Positions 16,009 through 29,666 of a stretch of 64,000 nucleotides of DNA are shown here, piece by piece. Made by a program: the position numbers and the translations under genes. The stretch lies in the NCBI RefSeq assembly GCF_040267705.1, contig NZ_CP158374.1, positions 806,001 through 870,000 of the forward strand, given 5' to 3'. The stretch's first letter is position 1. The number at the start of each line of letters is the position of its first letter. The notes beneath the pieces were generated by a model. That model did no database searches. It was not told the origin of the DNA and saw only the letters and a program-made list of their open reading frames with translations. This stretch comes from Agromyces sp. G08B096 (GTDB taxonomy: Bacteria > Actinomycetota > Actinomycetes > Actinomycetales > Microbacteriaceae).

Positions 16009-16860
16009 TCAGCGGCTGAGGAACACCGAGCGCGCGGGCGGCGGGCTCGGCACGGCCGTCGCGTCGGTGACGATCCGCGCGCCCGCCTCGAACCGGCGGA
16101 GCTCGTCGCCCTCGACGAGCTTCGCCGGCGCGGGATCGCTCGCGAGCAGACGGGGCATCCGGTCGAACGGCAGCGGCGCGGCCGACGCGTACATCACGAC
16201 GTTGCCGAACCGGCGACCCTTCAGCATCGTCGCGTCGGCCGCGATCGCGACGTGCGCGAACACGTGCGAGAGGGTCGCCGCCTGCGACCTGGCGAACGCG
16301 AGGCCGGCGCCGTCGGCGACGTTCACAGCGAGGATGCCCCGCGCGGAGAGCCGCGGCACGAGCAGGCCGTAGAACTCCGCGCTCGTCACGTGCGCGGGGG
16401 TGCGGGCGCCCGAGAAGATGTCGACGACCGCGAGATCGACGGCGCCGTCGAGCCCGGCGGGCAGCTTCGCGAGCACGTCGCGCGCGTCGCCCGTGCGCAC
16501 GCGGATCTGCGCGCCGCGCGGCAGCGGCAGGTGCTCGCGCACGAACGCGACGAGGTCGGGCTCGAGCTCGACGACCTGTTGGCGCGATCCCGGCCGGGTG
16601 GCCGCGACGTAGCGCGGCAGCGTCAGGGCGCCGCCGCCGAGGTGCAGCGCGGTGATCGGCTCGCCGGCCGGCGCGACGAGGTCGGCCGCGTGGCCGATGC
16701 GGCGCACGTACTCGAACCCGAGCCACTCGGGCCGGTCGAGCTCGACGTGCGACTGCGGGGTGCCGTCGACGTACAGGGTCCACGACCCTGGCGACTGCCG
16801 CGACTCCTCGAGTCGGGCGAGATGGCCGCTCGCGGCGAGCCGGCGTTCGGGTGCGGACAC
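16009..16860 (-). CDS. spermidine synthase-like (class I methyltransferase-fold) protein
   Basis: A 283-residue cytosolic protein of the spermidine-synthase-like superfamily. It has SHVELDRPEWLGFEYVRRIG, the nucleotide-binding strand and turn ITALHLGGGALTLPRYVAA, the acidic VVELEPDLVAFV, and AVDLAVVDIFSGARTPAHV. True aminopropyltransferases have GGGDG and a DSTDP-type catalytic loop; here these are GGGAL and DIFSG, so spermidine synthesis is unlikely. GTG 16860 is preferred because TAGCGT lies seven bases upstream; GTG 16869 is an in-frame alternative overlapping that hexamer. It is about 28% longer-tailed than its adjacent paralogue. Confidence 0.8.
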   Translation of the reverse strand: MSAPERRLAASGHLARLEESRQSPGSWTLYVDGTPQSHVELDRPEWLGFEYVRRIGHAADLVAPAGEPITALHLGGGALTLPRYVAATRPGSRQQVVELEPDLVAFVREHLPLPRGAQIRVRTGDARDVLAKLPAGLDGAVDLAVVDIFSGARTPAHVTSAEFYGLLVPRLSARGILAVNVADGAGLAFARSQAATLSHVFAHVAIAADATMLKGRRFGNVVMYASAAPLPFDRMPRLLASDPAPAKLVEGDELRRFEAGARIVTDATAVPSPPPARSVFLSR

Positions 16861-16867
16861 GGATGCC

Positions 16868-16873
16868 ACGCTA
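16868..16873 (-). promoter_or_regulatory. leaderless-type -10 box
   Basis: TAGCGT on the minus strand, seven bases before GTG 16860. It decides the start choice for the downstream gene. Confidence 0.35.
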
Positions 16874-16929
16874 CCGCGCCGTCCGGTGGGGCAGCCCGGT
16901 GCCGGCCCCGGCCACGACGTGGCGCGAGC

Positions 16930-17682
16930 TCAGCAGGCGCTCCAGAGCACGAAGTCGAGGCGCGGGCCCGCCAGGACGTCGGCGGGGTGGGGGCCGCGCT
17001 CTCGCAGGCGCTGCTCCAGCCCGTCGGGCACGCCCGCGGGCGCGACGACCAGCACCGCGTTGCCCTCCTCCGCGCCGCTCACCACCGCCGGGTCCCCGGC
17101 GACCAGCAGCACCGCCTCCGGCCGCACCCGCGCGGTCGCACGGGCCAGGTGCCGAAGCCGGCCGAGCCCGGCGGCGTCGGCCACGTTGGCGGCGAGGACG
17201 CCGCCGGGGGCGAGCCTGCCGAGCGCGTCGGCGAGGAACCCGGGCTCGGTCGTGAACGCGGGAGGCTCGAGGCCCGTGTAGAGGTCGAGCACCACGAGGT
17301 CGAACGACGCCGGCGCGAGGGCCGGCAGTGCCGACGAGGCATCCGTCACCGAGATCGCGACATCCGAGCCCGAGGCGAGCGGCAGGCGGTCGAGCACCTG
17401 GCGCACGAGCTCGGCGTCGTGCTCGACGACGACCTGGTGGGACCCCGGCCGAGTCGCCTCGACATAGCGGGGGAGCGTCAGGCCGCCGCCGCCCAGGTGG
17501 AGCGCGCGGATCGGCTGCCCCGGCAGCCCGATCGCGTCGATCACGTGGCCGATGCGTCGCACGTACTCGAAGAACAGCCGGGTCGGGTCGGCCGGGTCGA
17601 CGTGGGACTGCGCGTACCCGTCGACGAGGAGCGTCACGCCGCCGGCGATGCCGTCGACGTCGAACTCGATGCCGCTGGTCAT
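16930..17682 (-). CDS. spermidine synthase-like protein, paralogue of the next gene
   Basis: A 250-residue protein of the same family as its downstream neighbour. The parallel motifs are QSHVDPADPTRLFFEYVRRI, IRALHLGGGGLTLPRYVEA, VVVEHDAELVRQVLDRLPLA, and FDLVVLDLYTGLEPPAF. As in the neighbour, the catalytic Asp loop of aminopropyltransferases is replaced (DLYTG). The two adjacent copies point to an old tandem duplication. It starts 15 bases after the membrane-protein gene stop, with no clear ribosome site, so it is probably translated from a shared mRNA. Confidence 0.8.
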   Translation of the reverse strand: MTSGIEFDVDGIAGGVTLLVDGYAQSHVDPADPTRLFFEYVRRIGHVIDAIGLPGQPIRALHLGGGGLTLPRYVEATRPGSHQVVVEHDAELVRQVLDRLPLASGSDVAISVTDASSALPALAPASFDLVVLDLYTGLEPPAFTTEPGFLADALGRLAPGGVLAANVADAAGLGRLRHLARATARVRPEAVLLVAGDPAVVSGAEEGNAVLVVAPAGVPDGLEQRLRERGPHPADVLAGPRLDFVLWSAC

Positions 17683-17697
17683 GTCATCGTGGCGGGG

Positions 17698-18504
17698 TCA
17701 CCGTGCGGCACGCTCGGGGCGCGGCGCCGCCTCGAAGGCGTCGAGCGCCGCGGTCAGGAGGGCGTCGCGGTCGAGACCGGTCGCGGCGACGAGGCGGCCG
17801 ATCCGCTGCTCGAGCGGAGATGCCGCTGCGTCGGCGGCGGCCGGCCGGGACCGGAGCAGCGCGGCGATCACGGGCAGCGCGATCGTGCCGAGGCCGTCGA
17901 CGATGGCGGCGATGCCGAGCGCCCGCCAGTATTCGTCCGACGACGGCCAGACGGTGAGCACGGGCAGCAGGATCATGACGGCGACGACCGCGATGGCGGC
18001 CAGGGTGACGCCGAGCGCCACACGCACCGCGAGCTCTCGCCGGCCCGCGAGGAGCAGCAGCAGATTGGCGTGGGCGAGGCTCACCGCGGCGACGCCCGCG
18101 ATCAGGAATCCGCGGCTCACCCAGCCGATCCACGGGTCGGTCTCCGGCGACCACGGAACCCAGATCGTCACCACCCCGAGCACGAGGGCGAGCGCGCTGA
18201 CGGCGAGTCCGACGAATCCGACCACGCGCACGGCACGCCCGACGATCGCGAGGTGGCAGAGCACCACGCCGCTGAAGCCCGCGACGAGCAGGGTCGTCAG
18301 GAGGACCATGAGCTGCGCATCGCCGAACCGGGAACCGAGCAGCACGAGGATGCCGATGACGGCGGCGACCCCGAGCGCGACGACCAGGACGATGACGGCG
18401 CCGCGACGCACGCCGCGCAGTCCCGGCGTGGCGGGAGAGGGTCGCCCTCCAGCGGTGCGGGGCGGGGCATCCGTCGCTGGTGTTGCGGACGCGGGATCGG
18501 GCAT
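17698..18504 (-). CDS. multi-pass membrane protein, unknown function
   Basis: A 268-residue integral membrane protein. A Pro/Ala-rich cytosolic start of about 33 residues precedes roughly six membrane segments (GAVIVLVVALGVAAVIGILV; LMVLLTTLLVAGFSGVVLC; VVGFVGLAVSALALVLGVVT; FLIAGVAAVSLAHANLLLLL; VALGVTLAAIAVVAVMILLP; IAAIVDGLGTIALPVIAALL). A soluble C-terminal tail has a short amphipathic helix, QRIGRLVAATGLDRDALL. GAGGAG lies about seven bases before ATG 18504. The family is not recognised. It diverges from rpoB. Confidence 0.75.
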   Translation of the reverse strand: MPDPASATPATDAPPRTAGGRPSPATPGLRGVRRGAVIVLVVALGVAAVIGILVLLGSRFGDAQLMVLLTTLLVAGFSGVVLCHLAIVGRAVRVVGFVGLAVSALALVLGVVTIWVPWSPETDPWIGWVSRGFLIAGVAAVSLAHANLLLLLAGRRELAVRVALGVTLAAIAVVAVMILLPVLTVWPSSDEYWRALGIAAIVDGLGTIALPVIAALLRSRPAAADAAASPLEQRIGRLVAATGLDRDALLTAALDAFEAAPRPERAAR

Positions 18505-18617
18505 CTGAGCTCCTCGTGGTGGCGGCGGGGTGCACCAAGAATGCCCGTTCGCAGGCGGTCGCAACAGAGGCGCGCGCAGGTTATACCCGACATCGCGGAA
18601 CAAATCAAGAATTCGAC

Positions 18618-18646
18618 TGGACATGGCGCGTCGCATCGCATATAGT
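18618..18646 (+). promoter_or_regulatory. rpoBC promoter
   Basis: TGGACA (18618-18623), a 17-base spacer and TATAGT (18641-18646) make the best sigma-70 housekeeping promoter in the window. It would give a leader of about 150 bases before rpoB. No riboswitch or attenuator was recognised in that leader. Confidence 0.6.
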
Positions 18647-18789
18647 TGAGGTTTGCGCTCCCAGACCCAACTTGCCTTCATATTGCGGTCGGCTTCCTGC
18701 GAGCCCGGTGCCATTCGGCCACCTGGTTCCGCAACCGTCTGAGGGGTCCACTCCACCACCATCGACAGTGAACCGGCCCGACGGGCCCT

Positions 18790-18795
18790 GGAGGT
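18790..18795 (+). promoter_or_regulatory. rpoB ribosome binding site fixing a TTG start
   Basis: GGAGGT lies seven bases before the TTG at 18803 and supports this non-ATG start for rpoB. Confidence 0.65.
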
Positions 18796-18802
18796 CATTT
18801 CC

Positions 18803-21800
18803 TTGGCTGCTGCGCGCAACGCAACCACGCCCAACCCCAAGAACGGACGAGGTGCGAGCCGCCTCTCCTTCGCGAAGGTCACCGATACCCTCACGGTACC
18901 CGACCTGCTCGCTCTCCAGACGGAGAGCTTCGACTGGCTCGTCGGCAACGATGCGTGGAAGGCGCGCGTCGCTGCTGCGGTCGAGGAAGGTCGTCAGGAC
19001 CTTCCCGAGGCCACCGGCCTCGAGGAGATCTTCGAGGAGATCTCGCCCATCGAGGACCTCGGCGAGACCATGCAGCTCTCGTTCACGAACCCCGAGCTCG
19101 AGCCGCCGAAGTACACGATCGACGAGTGCAAGGAGAAGGGCAAGACCTACTCCGCTCCGCTGTACGTCAACGCAGAGTTCATGAACCACCTCACGGGTGA
19201 GATCAAGACCCAGACGGTCTTCATGGGCGACTTCCCCCTGATGACCCCCAAGGGCACCTTCGTCATCAACGGCACCGAGCGCGTCGTCGTCTCGCAGCTC
19301 GTCCGCTCGCCCGGCGTCTACTTCGAGCGCACGCCCGACAAGACCAGCGACAAGGACATCTACTCCGCTCGCGTCATCCCGAGCCGCGGTGCCTGGCTCG
19401 AGTTCGAGATCGACAAGCGCGACCAGGTCGGCGTCCGCATCGACCGCAAGCGCAAGCAGTCGGTCACGGTGTTCCTCAAGGCCCTCGGCCTCACCTCCGA
19501 GGAGATCCTCGAGGAGTTCGCCGGCTACGAGTCCATCGCCCTCACCCTCGAGAAGGACAACATCCTCACGAAGGAAGAGGCGCTGAAGGACATCTACCGC
19601 AAGCTCCGTCCGGGCGAGCAGGTCGCCGCCGAGGCCGCGCGTGCGCTCCTCGACAACTTCTACTTCAACCCGAAGCGCTACGACCTCGCCAAGGTCGGCC
19701 GGTACAAGATCAACCAGAAGCTCGGCCTCGAGGCCCCGCTGACGGACTCGGTGCTCACGGTGCAGGACATCGTCGCCACGATCAAGTACCTCGTCGCCCT
19801 GCACGAGGACCGCCCGACGCTGCCCGGCCGCCGCGGCGGCAAGGATGTCGAAATCCGTCTCGACGTCGACGACATCGACAACTTCGGCAACCGTCGCATC
19901 CGCGCCGTCGGCGAGCTGATCCAGAACCAGGTCCGCACCGGTCTGTCGCGCATGGAGCGCGTCGTCCGCGAGCGCATGACCACGCAGGACATCGAGGCCA
20001 TCACGCCGCAGACCCTGATCAACGTGCGACCCGTCGTCGCCGCGATCAAGGAGTTCTTCGGCACCTCGCAGCTGTCGCAGTTCATGGACCAGAACAACCC
20101 GCTCGCGGGGCTGACCCACAAGCGCCGCCTCTCGGCGCTCGGCCCCGGCGGTCTCTCGCGCGACCGCGCGGGCGTCGAGGTCCGCGACGTCCACCCCTCG
20201 CACTACGGCCGCATGTGCCCGATCGAGACGCCGGAAGGCCCGAACATCGGCCTCATCGGCTCGCTCGCGTCCTTCGCGCGCATCAACTCGTTCGGCTTCA
20301 TCGAGACGCCGTACCGCAAGGTCGTGAACGGCAAGGTCACCGAGCAGATCGACTACCTGACCGCCGCGGAGGAGGACGACTTCATCGTCGCCCAGGCCAA
20401 CGCGCCGCTCACGAAGGACTCGCACTTCGCCGAGGACCGCGTCCTCGCGCGCAAGAAGGGCGGCGAGGTCGACCTGTTCCCCGCGGACGAGATCGGCTAC
20501 ATGGACGTCTCCCCGCGCCAGATGGTGTCGGTCGGCACCTCGCTCATCCCGTTCCTCGAGCACGACGACGCGAACCGCGCCCTCATGGGTGCGAACATGC
20601 AGCGCCAGGCCGTGCCGCTGCTGCGCAGCGACTCGCCGTTCGTCGGCACCGGTATGGAAGGCTACGCCGCGATCGACGCCGGCGACGTGATCACGGCCGA
20701 CCGGTCGGGTGTCGTCACCGAGGTCTCGGCCGACTCGGTCACCGTCCAGCTCGACGAGGGCGGCACGCAGACCTACTTCCTGCGCAAGTTCGACCGCTCC
20801 AACCAGGGCACGAGCTACAACAACCGCGTCATCGTCTCGGCGGGCGACCGCATCGAGGCCGGCGAGGTCATCGCCGACGGTCCCGCGACCGACAACGGCG
20901 AGCTCGCGCTCGGCAAGAACCTCCTCGTGGCGTTCATGCCGTGGGAGGGTCACAACTTCGAGGACGCGATCATCCTCAGCCAGAACCTGGTGAAGGACGA
21001 CGTCCTCTCCTCGATCCACATCGAGGAGTACGAGGTCGACGCCCGCGACACCAAGCTCGGCAAGGAGGAGATCACCCGCGACCTGCCGAACGTAAGCCCC
21101 GACCTGCTCGCCGACCTCGACGAGCGCGGCATCATCCGCATCGGCGCCGAGGTCCGCCCCGGCGACATCCTCGTCGGCAAGGTCACGCCGAAGGGCGAGA
21201 CCGAGCTGTCGGCCGAGGAGCGGCTGCTCCGCGCGATCTTCAACGAGAAGAGCCGCGAGGTCCGCGACACGTCGCTGAAGGTGCCCCACGGCGAGCAGGG
21301 CACGATCATCGGCGTCAAGGTGTTCGACGCGCAGGACGGCGACGACGAGCTCGGCTCGGGCGTCAACCAGCGCGTGGTCGTCTACATCGCCCAGAAGCGC
21401 AAGATCACCGAGGGCGACAAGCTCGCCGGACGCCACGGCAACAAGGGCGTCATCTCGAAGATCCTGCCCGTCGAGGACATGCCGTTCCTCGCGGACGGCA
21501 CCCCGGTGGACGTCATCCTGAACCCGCTCGGCATCCCCGGCCGCATGAACTTCGGCCAGGTCCTCGAGACCCACCTCGGGTGGATCGCGAAGCAGGGCTG
21601 GAAGGTCGAGGGCAACCCGGCCTGGGCCAAGCGTCTCCCGAAGGAGGCCCACGAGGCCGCCCCCGGCACCAAGGTCGCGACCCCGGTGTTCGACGGCGCC
21701 CTCGAGGAGGAGATCGCGGGTCTGCTCGACTCGACGCTGCCGAACCGCGACGGCGAGCGGCTCATCGACTCGACCGGCAAGACGCAGCTCTTCGACGGTC

Positions 21801-22294
21801 GTTCGGGCGAGCCCTTCCCGTACCCGGTCTCGGTCGGCTACATGTACATCCTGAAGCTGCACCACCTCGTCGACGACAAGATCCACGCGCGCTCGACGGG
21901 CCCGTACTCGATGATCACCCAGCAGCCGCTCGGTGGAAAGGCGCAGTTCGGCGGTCAGCGCTTCGGCGAGATGGAGGTGTGGGCGCTCGAGGCGTACGGC
22001 GCCGCCTACGCCCTGCAGGAGCTCCTCACCATCAAGTCCGACGACATCCTCGGCCGCGTCAAGGTCTACGAGGCGATCGTCAAGGGCGAGAACATCCAGG
22101 AGCCCGGCATCCCCGAGTCCTTCAAGGTGCTCATGAAGGAGATGCAGTCGCTGTGCCTGAACGTCGAGGTCCTCTCGGCCGACGGCACCGCGGTCTCGCT
22201 CCGCGACACCGATGACGAGGCCTTCCGCGCGGCGGAGGAGCTCGGCATCAACATCTCCGCGCGCTTCGAGTCGTCGAACATCGACGAGATCTAA
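18803..22294 (+). CDS. rpoB: DNA-directed RNA polymerase subunit beta
   Basis: The 1163-residue beta subunit of RNA polymerase. It starts at TTG ([11 protein letters not shown]) with a GGAGGT site, then [18 protein letters not shown]. The rifampicin-binding cluster at about residues 424-450 reads [20 protein letters not shown] then SALGPGG, with the Asp, His and Ser positions where resistance changes normally arise all wild type. Later blocks include [47 protein letters not shown] and [18 protein letters not shown]. Length is normal for actinobacteria. It is transcribed with rpoC, 45 bases downstream. Confidence 0.99.
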   Translation: MAAARNATTPNPKNGRGASRLSFAKVTDTLTVPDLLALQTESFDWLVGNDAWKARVAAAVEEGRQDLPEATGLEEIFEEISPIEDLGETMQLSFTNPELEPPKYTIDECKEKGKTYSAPLYVNAEFMNHLTGEIKTQTVFMGDFPLMTPKGTFVINGTERVVVSQLVRSPGVYFERTPDKTSDKDIYSARVIPSRGAWLEFEIDKRDQVGVRIDRKRKQSVTVFLKALGLTSEEILEEFAGYESIALTLEKDNILTKEEALKDIYRKLRPGEQVAAEAARALLDNFYFNPKRYDLAKVGRYKINQKLGLEAPLTDSVLTVQDIVATIKYLVALHEDRPTLPGRRGGKDVEIRLDVDDIDNFGNRRIRAVGELIQNQVRTGLSRMERVVRERMTTQDIEAITPQTLINVRPVVAAIKEFFGTSQLSQFMDQNNPLAGLTHKRRLSALGPGGLSRDRAGVEVRDVHPSHYGRMCPIETPEGPNIGLIGSLASFARINSFGFIETPYRKVVNGKVTEQIDYLTAAEEDDFIVAQANAPLTKDSHFAEDRVLARKKGGEVDLFPADEIGYMDVSPRQMVSVGTSLIPFLEHDDANRALMGANMQRQAVPLLRSDSPFVGTGMEGYAAIDAGDVITADRSGVVTEVSADSVTVQLDEGGTQTYFLRKFDRSNQGTSYNNRVIVSAGDRIEAGEVIADGPATDNGELALGKNLLVAFMPWEGHNFEDAIILSQNLVKDDVLSSIHIEEYEVDARDTKLGKEEITRDLPNVSPDLLADLDERGIIRIGAEVRPGDILVGKVTPKGETELSAEERLLRAIFNEKSREVRDTSLKVPHGEQGTIIGVKVFDAQDGDDELGSGVNQRVVVYIAQKRKITEGDKLAGRHGNKGVISKILPVEDMPFLADGTPVDVILNPLGIPGRMNFGQVLETHLGWIAKQGWKVEGNPAWAKRLPKEAHEAAPGTKVATPVFDGALEEEIAGLLDSTLPNRDGERLIDSTGKTQLFDGRSGEPFPYPVSVGYMYILKLHHLVDDKIHARSTGPYSMITQQPLGGKAQFGGQRFGEMEVWALEAYGAAYALQELLTIKSDDILGRVKVYEAIVKGENIQEPGIPESFKVLMKEMQSLCLNVEVLSADGTAVSLRDTDDEAFRAAEELGINISARFESSNIDEI

Positions 22295-22339
22295 GCCAGG
22301 CACGAAGAACGACTTCAGGAAACTTCTCAAGGAGAGAAA

Positions 22340-26242
<3,903 letters not shown>

Positions 26243-26254
26243 GCGAGTGAGTCG

Positions 26255-26288
26255 CGAAGGGCCCCGGGGTGTTCCCCGGGGCCCTTCG
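26255..26288 (+). terminator. rpoBC terminator
   Basis: A perfect 15-bp stem, 26255-26269 with 26274-26288, around the loop TGTT, 12 bases after the rpoC stop. No U-tract follows. The very high stability fits an actinobacterial intrinsic terminator. Confidence 0.8.
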
Positions 26289-26429
26289 GCGTCTCCGAGG
26301 CTCGGTCCGTCGCCCGCCGGTCGGCGGCGGGAACGCGGGCGGGCGATCGGATGCCTCTGGCGCCAGGCCGTCGCGGACGTTAGCATCCATCGACGCGCCC
26401 CAAGACCCGCCCCGACCGAAAGGCCCGCG

Positions 26430-27122
26430 ATGACGCAGGACCCGCCCGCCTCCGGAGTGCCGATCGGGCGCCGGCCCGTGTTCTGGCTGGTCGTCGCGGC
26501 GGCGGTCGTGCTGCTCGCGGTGGTCGTCGTGGGCATCGTCATCGGGCCGGGCCGCGGGGGTCCCTCGGCCGATGCGGGCGCCTCGGCACCGCCGACCGGG
26601 TCAGCGGCGGATGACGCGACCGCAGCGCCCGCGACGGATGCTCCGGCGTCCACGCCGCCGTCCGGCACGGCGCTGCCGTCGGACTGCGCCGAGATCTACA
26701 CGAAGGACTGGTCGGGCGAGTTCGCGCCGCTGGTGCTGAACCCGGCCTGGACGCTCGAGCCGGAGAGCGGCGTCCACCGCGGCTCGCGCGATGCAGACGC
26801 GGTCGCGTTGCTCGATTCCACCGTCGTGCTCGAGTGCGCGTGGGGCCACCCGAACGGCGGCTCCGACCGGGGGCTCACCACCAACCTGGCCCGGGTCACG
26901 CCCGAGCAGGCGGGGGCCATGTCAGGGGCGTTCGCCGCGGCAGGGTACTCCTGCTACGAGGAGCTCGGCGGGACGCGGTGCGTCACCGAGACGCCGCCCT
27001 CGCCCGACGGCCAGGCCGGCGAATCGCACTTCTTCCGCGACGACGTCTGGATCGCGACCCTCTGGGTGAACACCGGCCCGGACGGGTACACCCACGACAT
27101 CGTGACGGCGATCTTCGGCTGA
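26430..27122 (+). CDS. membrane-anchored or secreted hypothetical protein
   Basis: A 230-residue protein with a short cytosolic start, one membrane segment or uncleaved signal (VFWLVVAAAVVLLAVVVVGI), and a Ser/Ala/Pro/Thr linker to about residue 82. An extracytoplasmic domain follows with six cysteines in pairs (LPSDCAEIY, VLECAWG, YSCYEELGGTRCVTE). Trp residues around CAWGHPNGG and DDVWIATLWVNTG are probably core. The layout recalls actinobacterial DUF3558-like or lipoprotein-type sensors, but no family is certain. A TAGCAT hexamer (26381-26386) and GAAAGG before ATG 26430 support expression. Confidence 0.7.
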   Translation: MTQDPPASGVPIGRRPVFWLVVAAAVVLLAVVVVGIVIGPGRGGPSADAGASAPPTGSAADDATAAPATDAPASTPPSGTALPSDCAEIYTKDWSGEFAPLVLNPAWTLEPESGVHRGSRDADAVALLDSTVVLECAWGHPNGGSDRGLTTNLARVTPEQAGAMSGAFAAAGYSCYEELGGTRCVTETPPSPDGQAGESHFFRDDVWIATLWVNTGPDGYTHDIVTAIFG

Positions 27123-27215
27123 GCGAAGCGCCGCGCCGCCTCCGGGGCCCGGGGGCGGCCCGTTGCTAGCATGGGCCGACCACGGGTGCGAGGGGTGCCC
27201 GGAAGGAGCGCGATC

Positions 27216-28217
27216 ATGACGAGCACGGATGGCCGCGACGCAGGCCGTGACGAACCGGTGGACGCCGGCGCGACGCCGCCCGAGGAGCACGTCGAGGACA
27301 CGCCGGTGACGGATGCCTCGACCGATGAGTCCCGACTCGCTGCGGGGGAGCCCGCTGCGGGCGAGCCGTCCGGAGCGACGCGCGTCACCGAGACGGAGTC
27401 CGTCGTCGAGACCGACGACGGTGCGGTCGTGCAGGACACCGTGGTGATCGAGTCCGACCCCGACGCCGACGCGCAGGCTCGGTTGGACGCCGCCGTGCAG
27501 CGGGCGAACGCGGTGGATGTCGCATCCGACGATGCCACGCCCGAGCCGGTCCCGGCCGACTCGGTGCGCCGTGAGACGTATGTGCCGCCCGCTGCGGCCG
27601 GCGCGGGCCTCGGCGCCGCGACGCTCGCGGGCGAGCAGCCGGCCTACCAGGCGCCGCAGACCGTCTACGTGCAGGCGCCCACGCCGCCGAAGGCGCGCAG
27701 CAACCGCGGCTTCGGGGTGCTCGTCGCCCTGCTCGGCACCGTCGCGTTCGCGGCGCTCTATGCGGGCGTGGCGTACCTGCTGATCAGCTACTACGGCGTC
27801 GGCCGCGGGGACGGCGCCGACGCGTTCGTCGGCTTCGTCATGCAGCCGGTGTACTGGGTGCCGGTCATCGCGTTCTTCATCGGCTTCGCCGTGCTCACCG
27901 TGATCGTGAATCGCGGTGGCTGGTGGGCGTACGCGGTGTTCGGGCTCCTGGTCGCCGTGTTCGTGTACTTCTCGTACATCGGGGCGGCGCTGCTGACCGT
28001 GAGCGCGTGGACGCTCACGCCCGAGCAGGCGGTCGACTTCGTCAACCAGCGCTGGCTCGATCCGTTCGCGGTGGCCTCGTTCATCATCGCGCGCGAGATC
28101 CCGATCTGGCTCGGCGGCTGGATCGCCGCCCGAGGGCGCACCGTCACCGAGCGGAACCGGCTCGCCATGGAGGCCTACGACCGCGAACTCGCCGCCGGGC
28201 CGCGCCCGATCCGCTGA
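27216..28217 (+). CDS. membrane protein with acidic disordered N-terminus
   Basis: A 333-residue protein. The first 160 residues are acidic and Ala/Pro/Thr/Asp-rich, probably disordered, ending in a Pro/Gln stretch (YQAPQTVYVQAPTPPKARSN). Four membrane segments follow: GVLVALLGTVAFAALYAGVA, VPVIAFFIGFAVLTVIV, WWAYAVFGLLVAVFVYFSYI, and AVASFIIAREIPIWLGGWIA. GGAAGGAG lies about eight bases before ATG 27216, so the in-frame start at 27171 is not used. TAGCAT at 27167-27172 is a likely -10. Four 18-bp tandem repeats begin inside its last codons. Confidence 0.75.
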   Translation: MTSTDGRDAGRDEPVDAGATPPEEHVEDTPVTDASTDESRLAAGEPAAGEPSGATRVTETESVVETDDGAVVQDTVVIESDPDADAQARLDAAVQRANAVDVASDDATPEPVPADSVRRETYVPPAAAGAGLGAATLAGEQPAYQAPQTVYVQAPTPPKARSNRGFGVLVALLGTVAFAALYAGVAYLLISYYGVGRGDGADAFVGFVMQPVYWVPVIAFFIGFAVLTVIVNRGGWWAYAVFGLLVAVFVYFSYIGAALLTVSAWTLTPEQAVDFVNQRWLDPFAVASFIIAREIPIWLGGWIAARGRTVTERNRLAMEAYDRELAAGPRPIR

Positions 28218-28272
28218 GCCGACTCGATCTGCTGAACCGACCCGATCCGCTCAACCGACCGGATCCGCTGAA
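28201..28272. repeat. 18-bp tandem repeat, four copies
   Basis: Four consecutive 18-base units with consensus CCGACCCGATCCGCTGAA lie at 28201-28218, 28219-28236, 28237-28254 and 28255-28272. Each differs from the consensus at one to three bases. The first unit contains the last codons and stop of the membrane-protein gene. The array fills most of the gap to the convergent lipoprotein gene. The units are not palindromic enough to be a terminator. Confidence 0.75.
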
Positions 28273-28311
28273 TCGGGCCGGGCCGGCCGCGGTCAGGGTC
28301 GGCGAGCCGCG

Positions 28312-29076
28312 TCAGCCCTCGGGGCAGGGCAGCGCAGCCGCCGCTGCGGCGAGGTCGGGCTCGACGCCCCACTCGGCGAACGTGAAGACCGCGTCGCCGG
28401 TCTGGTCTGCGGCGGTGAACGTGCGCGGCAGGGCCGGACCGAACCGCTCGACCGTCATCACGCCGACCGGCGCCTCGCCCTCGCCGATGACGACCTCGAG
28501 CACGTCCTCGTCGCCCGCGGGTGCGGCGACGGAGAGCTCGCCGCCCTCGAGCAGGGCCGCGACGATCTCGACGGGATCGAGCATGGGAGCCCACCGGTCC
28601 ACGAGCGGTTCCGCGCCCACGGTGCACACGACCGTGTCGGCGGTGCCCGGCGAGCCGATCGACTCGGCGTAGGCGGCGTTGCCCCGGACTCGCGAGCTGC
28701 CCTCGTCGATGACGACGGTCGCCTGCGCCGCGCCGGCGGAGAGCTGGCCGGTCAGCACACCGGCGTGCCCGCGCAGGTCGATGGACAGGGTCCGACCGCG
28801 CACCGGGTCGGCTTCGGGATCCGGCTGCGTCGTCTCGGTGAACGTCCCGGTCACGTGGACGGATCCGCCACCGCGTGCCGCCTCGACGATGAGGTCGCGC
28901 AGTTGGTCGTCGGGCGCGAGCCAGAGGCCGTTGCCCTGCTCCGGGTCGTAGTCTTCGAGCTCGATACCGGGCGGCGCGGTCGGCTGGGGGGCGGCCGAGG
29001 CGCAGCCGGTGACGGAGGCGAGCGCGAGCGCGGTCGCGAGGGCGCCCGTGGCCCGGCGTGCGGCTCGTGGCCGCAT
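28312..29076 (-). CDS. putative lipoprotein (LppX/LprG-like size)
   Basis: A 254-residue lipoprotein. An Arg-rich start, a hydrophobic stretch and the lipobox ASVTGC with Cys25 lead to a mature domain of about 225 residues. That domain contains DLIVEAARGGGSVHVTGTFT, LSIDLRGHAGVLTGQLSAGA, ATVVIDEGSSRVRGNAAY and DRWAPMLDPVEIVAALLEGG. The pattern (small beta-rich domain using a phrase like SVHVTGT and a later VRGNAAY) resembles the LppX/LprAFG lipid-binding lipoprotein fold, but this is a weak resemblance. It starts on the last base of the upstream gene's stop (TGATG), so it is the second gene of a two-gene unit. Confidence 0.7.
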   Translation of the reverse strand: MRPRAARRATGALATALALASVTGCASAAPQPTAPPGIELEDYDPEQGNGLWLAPDDQLRDLIVEAARGGGSVHVTGTFTETTQPDPEADPVRGRTLSIDLRGHAGVLTGQLSAGAAQATVVIDEGSSRVRGNAAYAESIGSPGTADTVVCTVGAEPLVDRWAPMLDPVEIVAALLEGGELSVAAPAGDEDVLEVVIGEGEAPVGVMTVERFGPALPRTFTAADQTGDAVFTFAEWGVEPDLAAAAAALPCPEG

Positions 29077-29624
29077 CAGGCCCCCGCGTCCGCCGCGCAG
29101 ACGCCGGCGCCGCGCTGCGACTCGAGCGCCTGGGCGTCGAGGGTGACCTCGGCCGATTCACCGGCGGGCCGCACCACGAAGCAGGTGGCGTCGTCGTAGA
29201 GCCCGAGTGCGCTCGGGATCCACGCCTCCGTGCCCCGGACGAGCTGGGTCAGGTCGACCGCCTCGCCGTCGGCATCGACGGCGTAGAGGGCGTACGCGGC
29301 GTCGGGTCCGCCCCAGTCGAGGTGCAGGTAGGCGCCTTCGGAGGTCGCCGCGAGCCCGCTCACGCGGACCGAGTCGTCGGTCAGCGCCGAGACGATCCAC
29401 CAGGTCACCGCCGCTCCCAGCGCGAGGATCGTGAGGATGCTCGAGACGAGGAACGCGGGATGCCGCCACCAGCGCCGCTCGCGTGCCGGCGCGTCCGCGA
29501 GCTCGGGCAGCACGGTCGAACCGTTGCCGAGCGCGCGCGCGCCCGCGTGGCCGCCGAGCACCGGCTGACCGGGAGCACGGCCGACGACGGCGCGACCCGT
29601 GGGCGGCATGAGCCGATCGGTCAT
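29076..29624 (-). CDS. single-pass membrane protein, unknown function
   Basis: A 182-residue protein with a cytosolic N-terminal part of about 55 residues and one membrane segment at 57-79 (AFLVSSILTILALGAAVTWW). A small extracytoplasmic domain follows with two cysteines (DDATCFVVRP, GAGVCAADAG) and GAYLHLDWGGPDAAYALYAV. GAGGAGGG lies seven bases before ATG 29624. It is translationally coupled to the lipoprotein gene and diverges from the T7SS region. No family is recognised. Confidence 0.7.
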   Translation of the reverse strand: MTDRLMPPTGRAVVGRAPGQPVLGGHAGARALGNGSTVLPELADAPARERRWWRHPAFLVSSILTILALGAAVTWWIVSALTDDSVRVSGLAATSEGAYLHLDWGGPDAAYALYAVDADGEAVDLTQLVRGTEAWIPSALGLYDDATCFVVRPAGESAEVTLDAQALESQRGAGVCAADAGA

Positions 29625-29666
29625 CGCCGTCCCTCCTCGTCGCGCTGGCCGGCGGCGCCGACCGCG

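Noticed and set aside
16009..17682. Calling the two paralogues speE
   Set aside because: The catalytic residues of aminopropyltransferases are not present.
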